A DNA stretch of 64,000 nucleotides, taken from the NCBI GenBank assembly GCA_035772405.1, contig JAYKKM010000508.1, positions 45,001 through 109,000 of the forward strand, given 5' to 3'. The position numbers and the translations under genes were made by a program. The notes under the pieces are model-generated. The model did no database searches. It was given only the letters and a program-made list of their open reading frames with translations, and was not told where the DNA came from. The stretch comes from Chrysogorgia sp. JL179-B06. Lineage: Eukaryota; Cnidaria; Anthozoa; Scleralcyonacea; Chrysogorgiidae. Position 1 is the stretch's first letter; each line of letters opens with the position of its first letter. Positions 44,291 to 57,079 of the stretch are shown piece after piece.

Positions 44291-46500
44291 GCATGAGCTC
44301 AACAACCATCAGATTGCCCAATAAGTATTATTTGAATTGACTTCCCTCCTGAACCATTAGTTATTAACTACCTCACCGTTGGACCCTTTTTATTACACCC
44401 CCCTGAATCTAATAGTATCAACTCTTCTCTGATCGGTCAATTCAAATATTTACTGCAATCTGATTGGTTAAGAGCTAGTGCCAAATCCTTACACATGAAT
44501 AATAATAATAAGATATATGTGACTACTATTTTGATTTTGCGTTCTATATACCAGTTATTATTAACGTGTAAGTGATGTTCTCTTCGTCGCTACATCGAGT
44601 TTCACGCTGATCGCGAACACCGTGAAACTCGGTGTAGAGACTAAGATAATAAGTTACTGCATTATCTGGTCGATAAATTAATAATTTTTTTTTTATAGGC
44701 AATCGACTCTGTGCCGTATGCAACTGTGTTGGCAACGTTGACTGTGCAGGAAGAAAGCTTGATTTCGTACCATGGTCCAATTCCAAAAACGTACAAAATA
44801 TCAAAAGGTAACTTGGCGAATTGAATGAAAAAAGATGGTGAATGAGAGAAACAATAGTAGTTCTAGCTTATCTGAAGTTAGTATTGATGCATGCCTATTT
44901 ACCATTTATTCCTTAATGTGCTGCTTTAATTATTAGTGATACATGAGCACAAATAGTTATATTCCTTGAAAACAAAGGGAAGGCATGCGTCAAGGGTATA
45001 TACATCATCAGAAAATATTTCTCGTATTCAATTTTCTTTCAAGGATTGACATATCTAATAACGAGATTAAACGTGTCTGGAGAGGAGCGTTTGAAAACTT
45101 TCCGGATCTAAAATATTTGTTAGTATAATATTTATTTGTACTATTTTACTATTCTCACAACGAGTTATGAATAAACCTTGCAAAAGATAAAGATGAAAAA
45201 TATAATTAACTGAAAAATTAACTACTAGAAACGTTCTTTCATTCAGTTAAATTTACAATGTGATTGAATAAGCTACGCGCTAACTAATTACTAATTGACA
45301 AATGACAATTAACATGAGTTTTCTATGAGGTGATAGTTGACGAGGCGTAGCCCAGTCGACTATCGCTTATAGTATCATAGCAGTGTCTGAGTGCCGAGTT
45401 ATCTAATTGTTTAAGATAACGTTTTTTTCTCAAAACATGTTTAACTTCAAATGCCCATGATAATAAAATATATTCTAGATGTATCATTAGATATCCTTCG
45501 TACATTACATGTACGTAATTTAGTAACGAAAAATACATTTTAAAAATTAACTGAAATTAATCCTGTCCAATATTAAAACCATATAGTTATTGAAATAAAA
45601 CCATATAATTATTGAAACTGTCGAAAGGAACATTATTTTTAGCCTTAGATTCAGTCAGTGAATATTGCTCGTCGCGAATTCGAACCGGCGCGATTTTGAA
45701 ATATGTTTTGTATCGAACTATTTCCTTTAGACGAAAATTAAAATTATAACAAAGTCATTTGTTTCTTTCTTTTTGTTCTTTCTAGAACAACCAATTTTCT
45801 TAAGTATTTCCTCGCATTTTTATTATGGGAAATATGAAGACGCCATTGTTCACGTTCGAACGCTAGCTCATTCAAATCACATTAAGAATCTGCGAATATA
45901 TAATGATTTGATTAATCAATAAGAATTATTAATGATTTCGATAGCACATGATCAATATTTACTGATGTTTGGTGAATAGTTAGTAATAGCGTGCAAGAGT
46001 ATAAGGCATGCCAAAAGCAATATAGATCGTTACTTAGAATTATTTAGAAAGTACTTAAAATTTAACAATTTATACCTCACTTGCCTTAACAACTTAACAT
46101 TTTAAAATAACTAATGAACATAATTTAATTTCAAGTAAAACCAGTTTATTATTCGCTCTCAATTGCCACGAGTTGTTACAAATTTCAGACATTATTTTGC
46201 GAACTATCTCTTTGTAGAACCTGATAGCGCTGGTAATCTAATTGTTTATCTAATAGAATACTCAAAAATATTGTTGTACTAATGAAATATTGTGTGCGAG
46301 GTCCAATATATCGAGTAATCTCGCCAGAGAGACTGAGTGAAACGGACATTCAAAACAGTAATGGGCATCAAATGTTAGAAGCAAAACAATCATGTGACAA
46401 AAATAAGCTTATCAGATACGATAAACAATAAGAAATAATCAATGAGATGTAAAAGAAGTCATAAAGTTATTTTTAGCGAAACCAAGGGAAACCAGGGTGT
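44291..46500. other. Intergenic DNA with one hairpin
   Basis: No gene recognised. At 44591-44638 CTACATCGAGTTTCACG faces CGTGAAACTCGGTGTAG across a short loop, a 17-bp-arm hairpin. Another weak palindrome (GATAGTTGACG/GTCGACTATC) is at 45331-45368. Confidence 0.45.
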
Positions 46501-49199
46501 ATTTTGCTTAGACACTGACGAAGGGTCTTCGTAAAAAAACTTTAGAAAAGTAGTACAGAGAACGGTTGTTCTGCACCTGTGGTGCTTTTCGCACCAGCGA
46601 TAACGTCACTATTTCTGAGGTTGTGTTACCATTAATTCACCATTTTTAACGAAACAAAATAGTATATTTTACATTATCTTAATCGAGGAACGATAAATTC
46701 AGTTCTGTAATAATTAATAACTGAAGTTTTAGCAATCATTACATTTCATTGATTCTTTAACGGCCTTATATAACTGGACTCATGGGGGCCTTTTATCACT
46801 GCCATACTTAAATCTCTATTCGAGGAACAGTAATAAATACCATTCACCCAATGACCCAAATGCCTTCAATTAGGAAACCTAATCGAAATCTAAATGTGGG
46901 GTGTTTTTTGTCCGCCACGGTGCGGAGTTTGTAGTTGTAGACTTGTAGTACAATTAATCAAGTCAAAATTGATCAAGTCTGCTTGGTCAAATAGGACAAA
47001 GATGATAATTTTTTGCAACTTATCCACGCCGGGGAGTAGGGGCCCATAAATATATTTTAACCAGGGCACCAACATTTCTCTCGGTGGCCCTGCTCGTTAG
47101 TATTCAGGACCCATTACCTATTTAGTATTCATGTAATATCACCTTAGTAAAACTTACGTAACGTCCTGCATAAATCTCTAACCTAACCTTTTCCACCTTG
47201 ACCACATCATAATCTTAACCTGCTACTTTTGGCGTTCTCAAATCTTTCTCATCTAAACGGTCTTACCGCTTTGAGTACATTGAGAAACAATGCATATGAA
47301 AGGATGCTTCATAACGGAAGGTCCATTGACGACATGAGGCAGTCCGTTATTTCCTCCATGGACGTACTTTATATGACGCCAAATATCAGTGAAAAAATTA
47401 GTATTCCACAGTATCGTACATGCACCGTCTGATACCTGACGAAAAGGATACCTTTTACTAATTACAACGTTTCCAGTCATTCCAAAATCTACTCCAAAAT
47501 CAACTCACTCTCAAAATAATCTCTATAAACTCAACTTCAGTGTTTCTTAACTACAGCGCGAAAACCAGTGCGACGACTTTAAAGAAACAAGGTGCTACTC
47601 ATTAGCAATAGCTATGTTAGCAGCTCGGATGTTTGTTTGTAATTTTTGTTCACCTGGTGCCCAGTCTCCCTAGGAAGTCGAGAGATGGAGTATTACGTCA
47701 TAAAAGTATTATATGTTGACAACACAAAACTGGAGCAGCCCATTATATTAGGCATTATTTGAGGTGAACTGTGGTTCCCTGCTTTTCTGTATTATTTTTG
47801 CGTTTGTTGTGAAACAAACACTATGTCATCGCCCCGGTTGTTCGTTTGGATATTATTTTGGATGTATGTTTTCGGCAACCTTCCACGATAAAACATACGT
47901 CATTAAAATTTACATAATTCAAAACGGCGTTCGATGCTAGGTGAATACGTTTTCGAGTATTTTAAATGCGTTTGCATTTATAGTTACAAATATATCTTAT
48001 AAATACTCTACGTGGATAAGAATCTCTTAATCAAGCTTCCATTTGATATAGAACAGGAGCTTTAGAGGACAATAGTTCGAAAGACATTGTCTTCGGATAA
48101 TTTCTTATCGTAAAAGTTCGCACTTTTATTAATAAAGTTATTAATAACTTCTTAAGGAAACTACTTGATGTATACCGATGATTATGTTTTGATGTGGCAG
48201 GATTATTGCATCTGCTGTGAAACAGCCCCAGTTACTCGTTTTGATGTATGTTTTTGTCAATCTTGTAGATAAAACATTATGTGTATACACTATAAAAACG
48301 TATCCGCAATAACTCCTCGCTCGCCTGTCTTATCCACAGACCCCTATATATTGTACAGGACGTGCGATGGAGAAGTACTGGGGACCATTCTGATTACGAA
48401 ACATATAGCAAGAAGTCATTGTTGTTGTGTGTGTAGAATGACATCTTATACTAAAATTAAATTGTTTAAAACTGCTATATATCAATTGGCGAAAAATGCG
48501 TTGGCAGCTGCTTTGCCCCACATACTCCTATGGTACAAAAATAATAATGGTACAAAAATAATGTTGAGTTTCAATTTTCACTAACAAGAAAACTCGTGCA
48601 CATTCCGGACCATTTCAGTTTACAATTAAGTAAAACGTATTCTCTTAATAAAGCCTTCACGAATATTCGTAGTTTCCATCACTAATGCATCAATAGAAGA
48701 CAGGCAATAATGGACATGCAGACAGGATGTTGTATTGGGCGACTCTGAAAAGTCTAAAAAAACCTAATCCAATTACACCTTAACCTTAAAACAATAACGT
48801 CACGAGAGTAAACGAAAATTTCGATATAGCTGGCGTTCGCGTTCGATCTCGACAATTCTTTAACGTCTCTTGACACACTATTAATGACAAGTCTTTAATA
48901 TATTTGAAAACAGCACATACAGATGTCTTACAAGATATAAACTCATTCAGTATCATACATTCTACCCTTTTATCGCTCGAAATGTACCCATTCCTTTTAC
49001 CTATTTTCTATTCTGATGTCATCAGCAATGTTTCGTTAATTATTATCAACAGATGCATGTACGCGTTGAATACCAATTTCCCCACACGCTTTAAAACCTT
49101 AACAATTCTTCAAACTGCTTCCAGAAGTGTCTCTACCTTATAGGAATTCCTTACTCTATACACAAAAGCGAAATAAACAATCGTTTATTATGAAATCTC
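46501..49199. other. Intergenic DNA, no gene supported
   Basis: Several 60-100 codon frames occur on both strands, but none shows a domain or splice support. CTGACGAAGGGTCTTCG at 46517 resembles decayed Penelope-type terminal sequence without the GAAAC box. Confidence 0.4.
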
Positions 49200-49640
49200 A
49201 TGCCAAAATGTTTAAAGTTCACCTGTCCAGCGAAATATGTAAATATGAAGCGTATAAGCACTTGGCATAGCAACGTTAATGTTTATCCGACGAGATTAAA
49301 CAACATCCTTGACCTTGTTTTTACTACCTCTTTTGAGGCTGTTGCTAATATATCATGCGTGCCACCAATGTTAACGGGCATCTGCAGTTATCATAACCTA
49401 CTGTTTTTACTCGGGCTACCTGTCGTAGCGCGAGTCTATAAGGTTTCGGCTTCATTATTATTTCCACAAATCTGTAAAATTGCGTAATAATATTTCCGGT
49501 TACTCGTCAGACTTTTGCGAAAGGCCTACCGACATTTTACTAGTCAATTTACGTAAAGTAAGCACTCGCAAAACCTACCAACATCTCGCCGAAAAGTAAA
49601 GCAGGTCTAAAAGAAAGAACGCACAGAACCATGGACGAAA
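49200..49640 (+). pseudogene. LINE endonuclease C-terminal remnant
   Basis: The open frame at 49200-49487 contains YPTRLNNILDLVFTTSFEA and ANISCVPPML, matching the PTR-GNNILDLVFT...VPP-SDH end of APE-type endonucleases in CR1/Rex-like LINEs. The SDH catalytic box is degraded. Sequence after the frame (ARKAYRHFT-like) suggests a shifted continuation. Inactive. Confidence 0.5.
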
Positions 49641-49679
49641 CGTAAGAATCCATATGCATCATAGTTCCACGGAGCCTAT

Positions 49680-50060
49680 GCTAATTTAGAAACCGTAAAC
49701 GGTCGGACACCTCTTTGATGGTTTTATTATGTATATATATAGTAGTTTACTTACAATGGGTTACATAAATATTGATTATCAACCAAAAAATTTCAAGTTC
49801 GTTTGCATAGCCTAGTGGTCTGTGTTACTGATTTTTAGTTGTGAGAGCGGGGTTCGAATGTTGGGTGAGTATATAATTTTTCCATTTTTTTAATTTTTAC
49901 TTTACTTTTTTCTTTTTAATAGGGTTAGGATTAAGGTTAGGTTGGGGTTAGTTTTAGAGTTTGGTTTGAATATTATCAAAAAAATAGGCGATCATAAAAA
50001 AGTCCCAAGATTCCACCAATCATCGAAGAGGTGTCCGGCCGTCTACGGTTTCTAAATTTG
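49680..50060. mobile_element. MULE-like MITE (381 bp) with 10-bp target duplication
   Basis: CGGAGCCTAT occurs immediately before (49670-49679) and after (50061-50070) the element. Inverted ends of about 40 bp: AGAAACCGTAAACGGTCGGA on the left, AGAAACCGTAGACGGCCGGA on the complement of the right. A tRNA-like segment with a B-box word (GGGGTTCGAATG, 49850) lies inside. 9-10 bp duplications are the mark of Mutator-like elements. Confidence 0.85.
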
Positions 50061-51324
50061 CGGAGCCTATACTCGTTACACGTCAAAGTAAGCGAATTAA
50101 AGCGATTTCGGACTTTCGTTTTATCGGCAATGAATCGCAGTTGGAAAAATTTACCGAGACCTGAGCACCCGTAACTCATTGCAAAGATTATAGCCAAGAT
50201 GAAAGAAACACAGATGAGAGATCGATCATGAAGACGGAATTTACAGCTTCCGAGGACAGGGAAATATTATTATGCTGTGTTGACATTTATCTCGTGAAAC
50301 TCCGTAATATTTTTGTATATTGTTAAATATTTTATATATTGTTAAATCGAACATAAAACGAACAACGCGGAAAGTGTGGCTGAATGACACGCGCAAGCGA
50401 ATCCCCAACCTCGTACCCAGGGTCTTAGCTCCGCTCCCCACGATTCTTGTGAGACCTCAAAGAATCATGGGATACAATACACCACGCGGCCATTTCGAAA
50501 TGTTTCAAGGCGAACTTGGTGATTGTTGATGTTTGATCGTTATATTTTGATATTTAATTTGAATTTCATGGCTGTATTTTGTGATGGTTTTCAAAAGGAC
50601 TCGTTGCTTTCCTAGTCGTGGGCTTTAGACGCGGTCACGAGGATTGCAGTCAGATTTTAAAAGGTAAGTCACATTCAGTTTAATCAGTAATATTTGTATA
50701 TCATTTGATTGAGTCGGCACTAGCTATTGAATAAGCTGTTTAATAAATAATGCGCATTTATTTATTCCCTGTTCTTATTCAATTGTTTGTTTTCATTATA
50801 TTATTGTAATCAAATGATTGGATGGTTGTTTTAGAGGGTTATTTTTGAGTTGTGTTTGCCTGTATGTTCGGCCTGACAATTTACTGATAGTGATAGTGAT
50901 ACTGTAGCTGTTATATTTTCGAGATTCGATTTTAACGAAGACTTTACAATCAGCATAACATAGTTCGAAATTATTTATATATCATACTCAAACATCAAAG
51001 TTCCCAATTGGTTAGAAAATGTTTATGTTTCTCATGCAAGCCATACTGCTTCTACTGGCCCATACAAGTCTGTTGTGCATGATTTTATACAAAATGAATG
51101 AGATGACATCAAGAAAATATTATTGGCGTATTGCACAGTTTGTAGTTATTCATGCATGTGTGTTTATACAGTATTATAATACATTTACTGTATCATTGAC
51201 TCAGCATCTCAATCTAGCATGAGTGTTATTTTCTCTCAGATAAAGCCCTGAGTTATTACTTATTATCAAACAAAACTTAAGCAGTTAAATATATACAGGA
51301 TATTACACGGTGGTGCAAAGAAAT

Positions 51325-51418
51325 GAATTTTTATCTTCGAGTGGTGAAAACAATATTTTACGAATGAGCGCAGCGAATAAGTAAACTATTGTTTACACCA
51401 CTTGAAGATAAAATTCAT
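51325..51418. repeat. Small inverted repeat
   Basis: TGAATTTTTATCTTCGAGTG faces CACTTGAAGATAAAATTCA with a loop of about 35 bp. It lies in the decayed duplicate block. Confidence 0.6.
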
Positions 51419-52956
51419 ATCTCCAAGCCATCTTGTAATTTTCTTTTTATTATATAGATTCAATGCAAAAGGTGGGAAAATGTTTAATCATGTGATCGAT
51501 ATCTTCACTACTGAGGATATGGAAAATATGTCACTGCATATTTGTTAGTAAAACACTCCCATCTATATAATAAATACATACATGTATGTCATATCACAGT
51601 GGTCATATGCCAGGTGTAAGTGTATTAAATAATAACTTGAGTTACTTATATAAATTAGATATTACATGGTGGTGACAAGATATAAATTTTATGTTCATGT
51701 GTAAGTGACGGCACTACGGGTGTGCAAACGGTGCACCGCACCACGAAGTTGGGCCGAGGGGTCCATCCGGCAAATTGCCACTTTTTATCAATGGTGCTAT
51801 TATTAATAATAGTTTCTTAAAAATAATGGATACACTACAAAAAAGTGATTTGTGGTCTTTAGATTTTACTCAAAGGTGCTCTCGCAGGAAATGTCATTTC
51901 AGAGACCCTAAATTCAAAAAATTTCTGGACCCCTTGCATACATGTTGTCACTTTGTGGGAGGGGGGCCCAAACTGGTTTCTTTCACCGGGGCCCACACCA
52001 CGTTGTGCCGCCACTGTCATGTGGCAAGAAAGTTCCTGCCTTCTCCATAGACATTTTTTTGTTTTTTGGCAAATGTGAACAATTATATTTCCATGATAAC
52101 AAATGGCAGGAATCAATATCTTGTAGTTATCTCAGGGGCACTTTAAGATCAATGCTTACAGAAATTTCATACAATGGTACACAGCTTGCACGTTGCTTGA
52201 GTTACCATGATTAAACTCACTCAACATAATACAATTCTTAACGTTTTGAAAATTGACATTTAAAGCATTTATTTACTAACATATAATATTGATTCCAGGA
52301 TTTTCTTGACTTAATCCAACAGTCATCATCATTTTCGTATTATATCCAGTCATATGAAAACATGATAATGCCAAACAAGTTACATGTACGGTATGTGCCT
52401 TATATGGGAAGAAGTTCCTGGGATCATCATACATTCTAAAAGTGTGAAAGTCATCTTTGTAATCGGTTAGTATCTATTATGTATTGTGAAATTTGAATTA
52501 CTGTATAATGTATTACATTTTTGCATATTGTGTACATGACAGTCATAATTAGCTCAAATTGCCATTTAATTAGTAGAAGGGTTAACAGCTCTGTGACATC
52601 TCATGATACTATACACATCCATAAGTTGGTATGGGTGGGCTACCTAAGCATAAGCCACAATAGTTCCTAAATTATTTTTAATTAGCACTGTCACTTAAAT
52701 TGAATTGAACCTGTCTCAAATAACTACCTAAATGACTATACCTAGTCAAATGACTACCTAACGGATAAAATGCCTTTACTAATTAGCAGCTTCCTTAAGA
52801 CACTGGAAATTTGCCCTCGCCCTAGGGTCAAAAGAGATTTCAAAAAGTTTATTTTTCTCATGCAAGCTATGTTTGCTTCTACTGACCTATACAAGTCTGT
52901 ACGAGTTAGAGGACAATCAAGAAAATATCCACGCATGCCATTGTGTGTTATATTTA

Positions 52957-53115
52957 AGAAATAGAAAACATTTTCCGTGTTTACATACAGTTATAGAAAC
53001 ATGAGTGGAAGTTTGGGAGAAATTAGTGGGCTCGTGCTCCCACACTATTTCGAGTTCTCTCAAACTTTTACGAGTGTTTCTATAACTGTATGTAAACACG
53101 GAAAGATGTTTTTTG
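52957..53115. repeat. Foldback repeat, copy 1
   Basis: AACATTTTCCGTGTTTACAT and its inverse near 53085-53110 form arms of about 70 bp that include GGAAGTTTGGGAGAA. The same family is at 58663-58835. Confidence 0.7.
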
Positions 53116-53422
53116 AACATAAACGCTCTTAACTGTGAAGAAAAGCATCCAATCTTCTCGCTTTTTTCTTGTTGGCTCTCACAGAACATATTTATCGACA
53201 TTTTAGCTGTTTGTGAGCAAAGGTTCGTCTTGCAGTCCATTTTATAAAAATGGCGGGAAAAACCATGTTTACATACAGTTATATAAACATGGCTCTTAGC
53301 CAATCAGTGCGCAAGTTTTCAAAATGTTATTTGATAAACAGTGTTATAAACATTTAACATTGACTCATCACTTTATTCTTGCATGAGTGTTATTTTCTCT
53401 CAGATAATGTCCTGACTCATTA

Positions 53423-53679
53423 GGCCACACCAATTTAATTGTTCGGGGCGCGGATCTGACCGACCCTGTTTTTGTGAAACCAAATAAAATAAAATTTGTA
53501 CCTATCATTTACTTTGTTCAAAAATTGGTTATTTTTGTGCTTTTCACCCTAGTCTTTTCACCTGCTTTTCACCGGCAGGTGAAAAGACTGAGTACGAGCT
53601 TGTACTTTTTTATTTTCATTTTTCCGACCGACCCTAAAAATTTTGAATCCGTGCCCTGAAGTATCAAATTGGTGTGGCC
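53423..53679. mobile_element. Harbinger-like MITE (257 bp), TTA target duplication
   Basis: Left end GGCCACACCAATTTAATTGT, right end on complement GGCCACACCAATTTGATACT, with TTA on both sides. The inner part has a hairpin (CACCTGCTTTTC...GCAGGTGAAAAG). Non-coding. Confidence 0.8.
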
Positions 53680-54660
53680 TTATCCAACCAAACTTGAACA
53701 GTTAAACTTGAATATATGTATATATGCCATGGTGTACTGTATGAGGGATATTACAGTACATGGTTGTCTCAGCAGTCAAGATATGAATTTTATATTCAGG
53801 TGGCAAGAATGCCACTCAGCTCTTGTACTGTATGTAGTGGATTATGGATTCTATGTCTGATTTTATTTCCTGCCTTCTCCATGAGAAACATTATAGCTTA
53901 AATTTATTTATGAAAACGTTTTGCTACACAGCATGCATGATGCTTAAGTTACCGTTATTAAACTCACTCAACATAACCCATCTTTAGCATTTGAAAATTG
54001 ACATTTAAAACATTTACAGTATTTACTAACACAATCATATAATTTTGATTTCAGGATATTCGTGACTTAATTCAATGGAAATTACCGTATGAGAGAACAT
54101 GAAAAATGCCAAACAAGTGACATTTATGTGCCATATTTGGGAAGAAATTCCTGGGATCATCATCCATGACAGATGAAAGAAAATAAAGATATTCTGCTCT
54201 AGGCTGTTTGAACGTCATCTTTGTAATTGGGTATAGTATTGTGAATTACTGTTAAAATTACATTTTTATCTTGTAGCTGACATATTTACATGTTGTGTAT
54301 GTGACAGTCATGTCCTAATTAGCTCTTACCGTTTAGTTAATAGAAGAGTTAACAACTCTGTGACAACTCATAAATCCATAGAAATACAAGTTGCTATGGG
54401 CTAACTAAGCAGCCACAATAGATTCTGAATTATCTTTAATTAGCAATGTCACTAAAATTGCATTTGAATCTGTGACAAATTACTACCTAGCTAATATATG
54501 GTATATATATATATATAAAATACAGGAAGGATATTAGCTAAAATCCTTCTCCCATGCAGTTGGTGTCAAGAACTTTTTTACATGTTTAACATCAGCAAAT
54601 GACCCTGGAGGTTAGGCTAACTAGATATAATATGCAAAGGAGAAATAAGAGAACTTCACT

Positions 54661-54812
54661 GTATCGAAAAATACTTAAGTAAGAGTACTTACGTATATTC
54701 ATGGATGATGTGTCGGACGATGTGTCCTTCTTTATCTGACGTGAAGAAGGACGCATCGTCCGAAACGTCGTCCATGAATATATGTAAGTATACTCTTAAG
54801 TATTTTTCGACA
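54661..54812. repeat. Inverted repeat of a Penelope-like terminal sequence with hammerhead-like centre
   Basis: Arms of about 70 bp: AAATACTTAAGTAAGAGTAC on the left faces GTATACTCTTAAGTATTTTT on the right. Both strands near the centre contain GGAC-GCATC-GTCC-GAAAC-GTC or its decayed partner, the stem II/GAAAC/GTC part of a hammerhead, but the CTGATGA box is broken (CTGACGTGAAGAA). Confidence 0.65.
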
Positions 54813-55329
54813 CATTGAAGTTCTCGTATTTCTCCTTTTCGTATTATATCCAGTTCTTTTGAGAACTTAGCAGCTTTCATATTTTTTCTTAGTTAGGCTA
54901 ACTAGGTTTGCCACATGTTCAAATGCACTTTTAGTGACAATGCTAATTAAAGATAATTTAGGATATATTGTGGCTGCTTAGTGCTTAGATTGCCCATACC
55001 AACTTGTATATGTCTGGATTTATGAGTTGTCACAGTCATGTAATATGCTAATTATGTCACTGTATATACACCAAATTATAAACATTTTGCTGCACGATTA
55101 GGATGTTAAATTAATAACATTAAACATTAGGTAACTTGTAGCATTTTGCTGCATAATTGCTTTACTGGTTGCCAGGTGGTGTCAAAAACTTTTTAAGCAA
55201 CCTTAAGCATTGATGTGTACTTATGTCTATAGGATATTTAATGAATCGTTGTATGGTAATTTCTACGCAATTAAATATGTTAGGATTATTTCTCATATTT
55301 TTGCTTGACTTTTTATGTATAACTTTTTA

Positions 55330-55678
55330 AAATTTAGAAACTGGTTAAATCTGTCATTTTCGTTTCAACCAATATTAAATTGGTTAAAATGGCAACAGGC
55401 AAGCAATGTCTATTGGTTGTCTCAGTTGCATCTGCTTGACCAATAATCATTGGTTAAACTGACCATTTTTGATTGGTTGTACTCACCAAAACCTAATTGG
55501 TTATAACCAAATGTTATTGGTTGGATAACCGATACTAATTGGTCGTGTTAACCAAATTAATATTGGTTATTCTAACCAATATGGTTTTGGTTACTATGAC
55601 CAATTTTTAACTGGTTCTCTCAGTTGCATTCAGATGACCTTTTTTTTTGGTTATTTCAACCAATCATTTTTTACAGTG
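55330..55678. repeat. Palindromic-word repeat (AACCAATT type), right end TTTTTTACAGTG
   Basis: AACCAAT/ATTGGTT words alternate every 10-25 bp. Ends ACTGGTTCTCTCAG...CCAATCATTTTTTACAGTG, the inverse of the left ends of the copies at 56155 and 8813. Confidence 0.65.
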
Positions 55679-55717
55679 TAGTACCGCACCATCTAGACAT
55701 TTCAAGATCCGAAGAAA

Positions 55718-56140
55718 TTAGATTCTTGTCACTTGATAAACATGTTTGAGATATTTTTCCCAATCTAAGATTCGGGTTCGACCCAGGTGTGGAGGCGTAT
55801 GGTTCTTTCGTCTTCCGCGAAAAAAATATTCATCTCCATTTGGCCACATTGAATTTGCCTTACTTGGTTGCCTGGTACAATTATTTGGTTGAAATCGCGT
55901 GAAATCTCTGTTAGTTCGTTTAAAGCTTGATAGGGGAAAGGAAGGGGTCTTAGATGCCATTGACTCATTATGGTTGTATAATCTTCCATAGGTTAAAACG
56001 GTTTTATTTGGATATACAGTCTCTAATTTCTTATGAGCTTCTTTATTATAAACATCAGTGCGCGTTGGCGGGCAGATTTTGGTTTGTTCATTTGACAAGG
56101 TGTGTTTTCCCCTATTATTCTCCTCAACAACATTATTCAA
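55718..56140 (-). CDS. Uncertain open frame between two palindromic-word repeats
   Basis: 140-codon minus-strand frame (YGRLYNHNESMAS, RTRILDWEKYLKHVYQVTR), overlapped by a second frame (55765-55989, LNELTEISRDFNQIIVPGNQ) that looks more protein-like over its length. A frameshifted original gene reading through both is possible. No family recognised. The segment is bounded on both sides by CACTGTAAAAA ends facing outward. Confidence 0.3.
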   Translation of the reverse strand: MNNVVEENNRGKHTLSNEQTKICPPTRTDVYNKEAHKKLETVYPNKTVLTYGRLYNHNESMASKTPSFPLSSFKRTNRDFTRFQPNNCTRQPSKANSMWPNGDEYFFRGRRKNHTPPHLGRTRILDWEKYLKHVYQVTRI

Positions 56141-56154
56141 ATTAGATGGTTTAC

Positions 56155-56630
56155 TTGCACTGTAAAAACTGATTGGTTAAAATAACCAAAAAAAAAAAGT
56201 CATTCTGAATGAGTCTGAGAGAACCAGTTAAAAATTGGTCATTTCAACCAATTGATATTATGGTCGAAATGACCAAAAATTAAAAGGTTAAAACAACCAA
56301 TAGGTAATTGTTGTTCTGACCAATTAAATGGTGGTTGTTTTAACCAAGTTACCTTGGTTACAGTAACCAATATGAATTGGTTAGTACCAATATATAATGG
56401 TTGTTTAAACCAATAAAACATTGGTCACTGTAACTATTAAATATTGGTCACTGTAACTATTAAATATTGGTCACTAACTATTAAATATTGGTTAATTTAA
56501 CCAATATTCTTGCTATAGTAACCAATATCAATTTTAAGTTGGTAAACATTTAAATCATGGTAGTTTCAACCAATTTGGATATTGGTCAAATTGGATTAAT
56601 CAACCTCAATGTACTGTTAACTACTAGCTA
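56155..56630. repeat. Palindromic-word repeat (AACCAATT type), left end CACTGTAAAAACTG
   Basis: Begins CACTGTAAAAACTGATTGGT, then GTCTGAGAGAACCAGTTAAA, then about 400 bp of ATTGGT/ACCAAT words. CACTG ends suggest an EnSpm-like non-autonomous element, but no right end is recognised. Confidence 0.6.
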
Positions 56631-57079
56631 TCATGCAAATAGACTACAAAGTACTTTATGACAAAAACAATGTATTGAATAATCTAGGTTTCCTTCAACA
56701 AAATTCTAAACACATGTATACTAGCAGACTAGCTTAATACTTAAAAAGGTAAATAACAATTTTGAAAGACTTAAATTTGATGTCAAGTATTCCTTCAGTG
56801 ATGAGGGATAAGAAATGTATCTCCTTCAATGTCTCAGTTGACAACAATTTAGGGGAAGAACATTGCTATACTTTCAAACCAATATCTTCTTCGTTATCAT
56901 CCTAAAATGAAAAAAATATGATTTAGTATGCAAGGAAGATTGATTCTACACAGTGAACAGTTTATAGGGTAACCATGCAGGTAATTGATAAGAGATGGTG
57001 CGTAATGCAACTCTGGTTTAGAGTGAAAGTTTTCTATTGCACACTGGGGTTACCACCACTCTTTTACATACTGTATCTC
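56631..57079. other. Intergenic DNA
   Basis: No gene or repeat recognised. Confidence 0.35.

Larger units (their letters stand above)
50380..55330 (+). repeat. Inverted, decayed counterpart of the 9.9-16.5 kb block
   Basis: Collinear in reverse with the left block: 50470-50960 matches 15966-16490, 51025-51220 matches 14960-15150, 52110-52910 matches 11840-12960, 54350-54640 matches 11270-11740 and 55190-55280 matches 10040-10150. Exon 1 of the left gene is represented at 50600-50663 with stops, exon 2 at 51040 with a frame loss, and the last exon twice (52300 and 54060). It is a pseudogene copy. Confidence 0.65.

Noticed and set aside
44591..44638. Hammerhead in the GTTTCACG hairpin
   Set aside because: CTGAT and GAAAC words occur, but the spacing and CTGATGA core are wrong.
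46517..46545. Hammerhead-like CTGACGAAGGGTCTTCG
   Set aside because: The GAAAC box is replaced by a run of A, and no stem I. At most a decayed Penelope-type end.
47229..48584. Host exons on either strand
   Set aside because: Several frames of 60-100 codons, but no splice-bounded exon, domain or repeated family match.
51715..52060. Named transposon from the GGGGCCCACACCACG text
   Set aside because: It resembles common degenerate repeats, but I could not find inverted ends or a target duplication.
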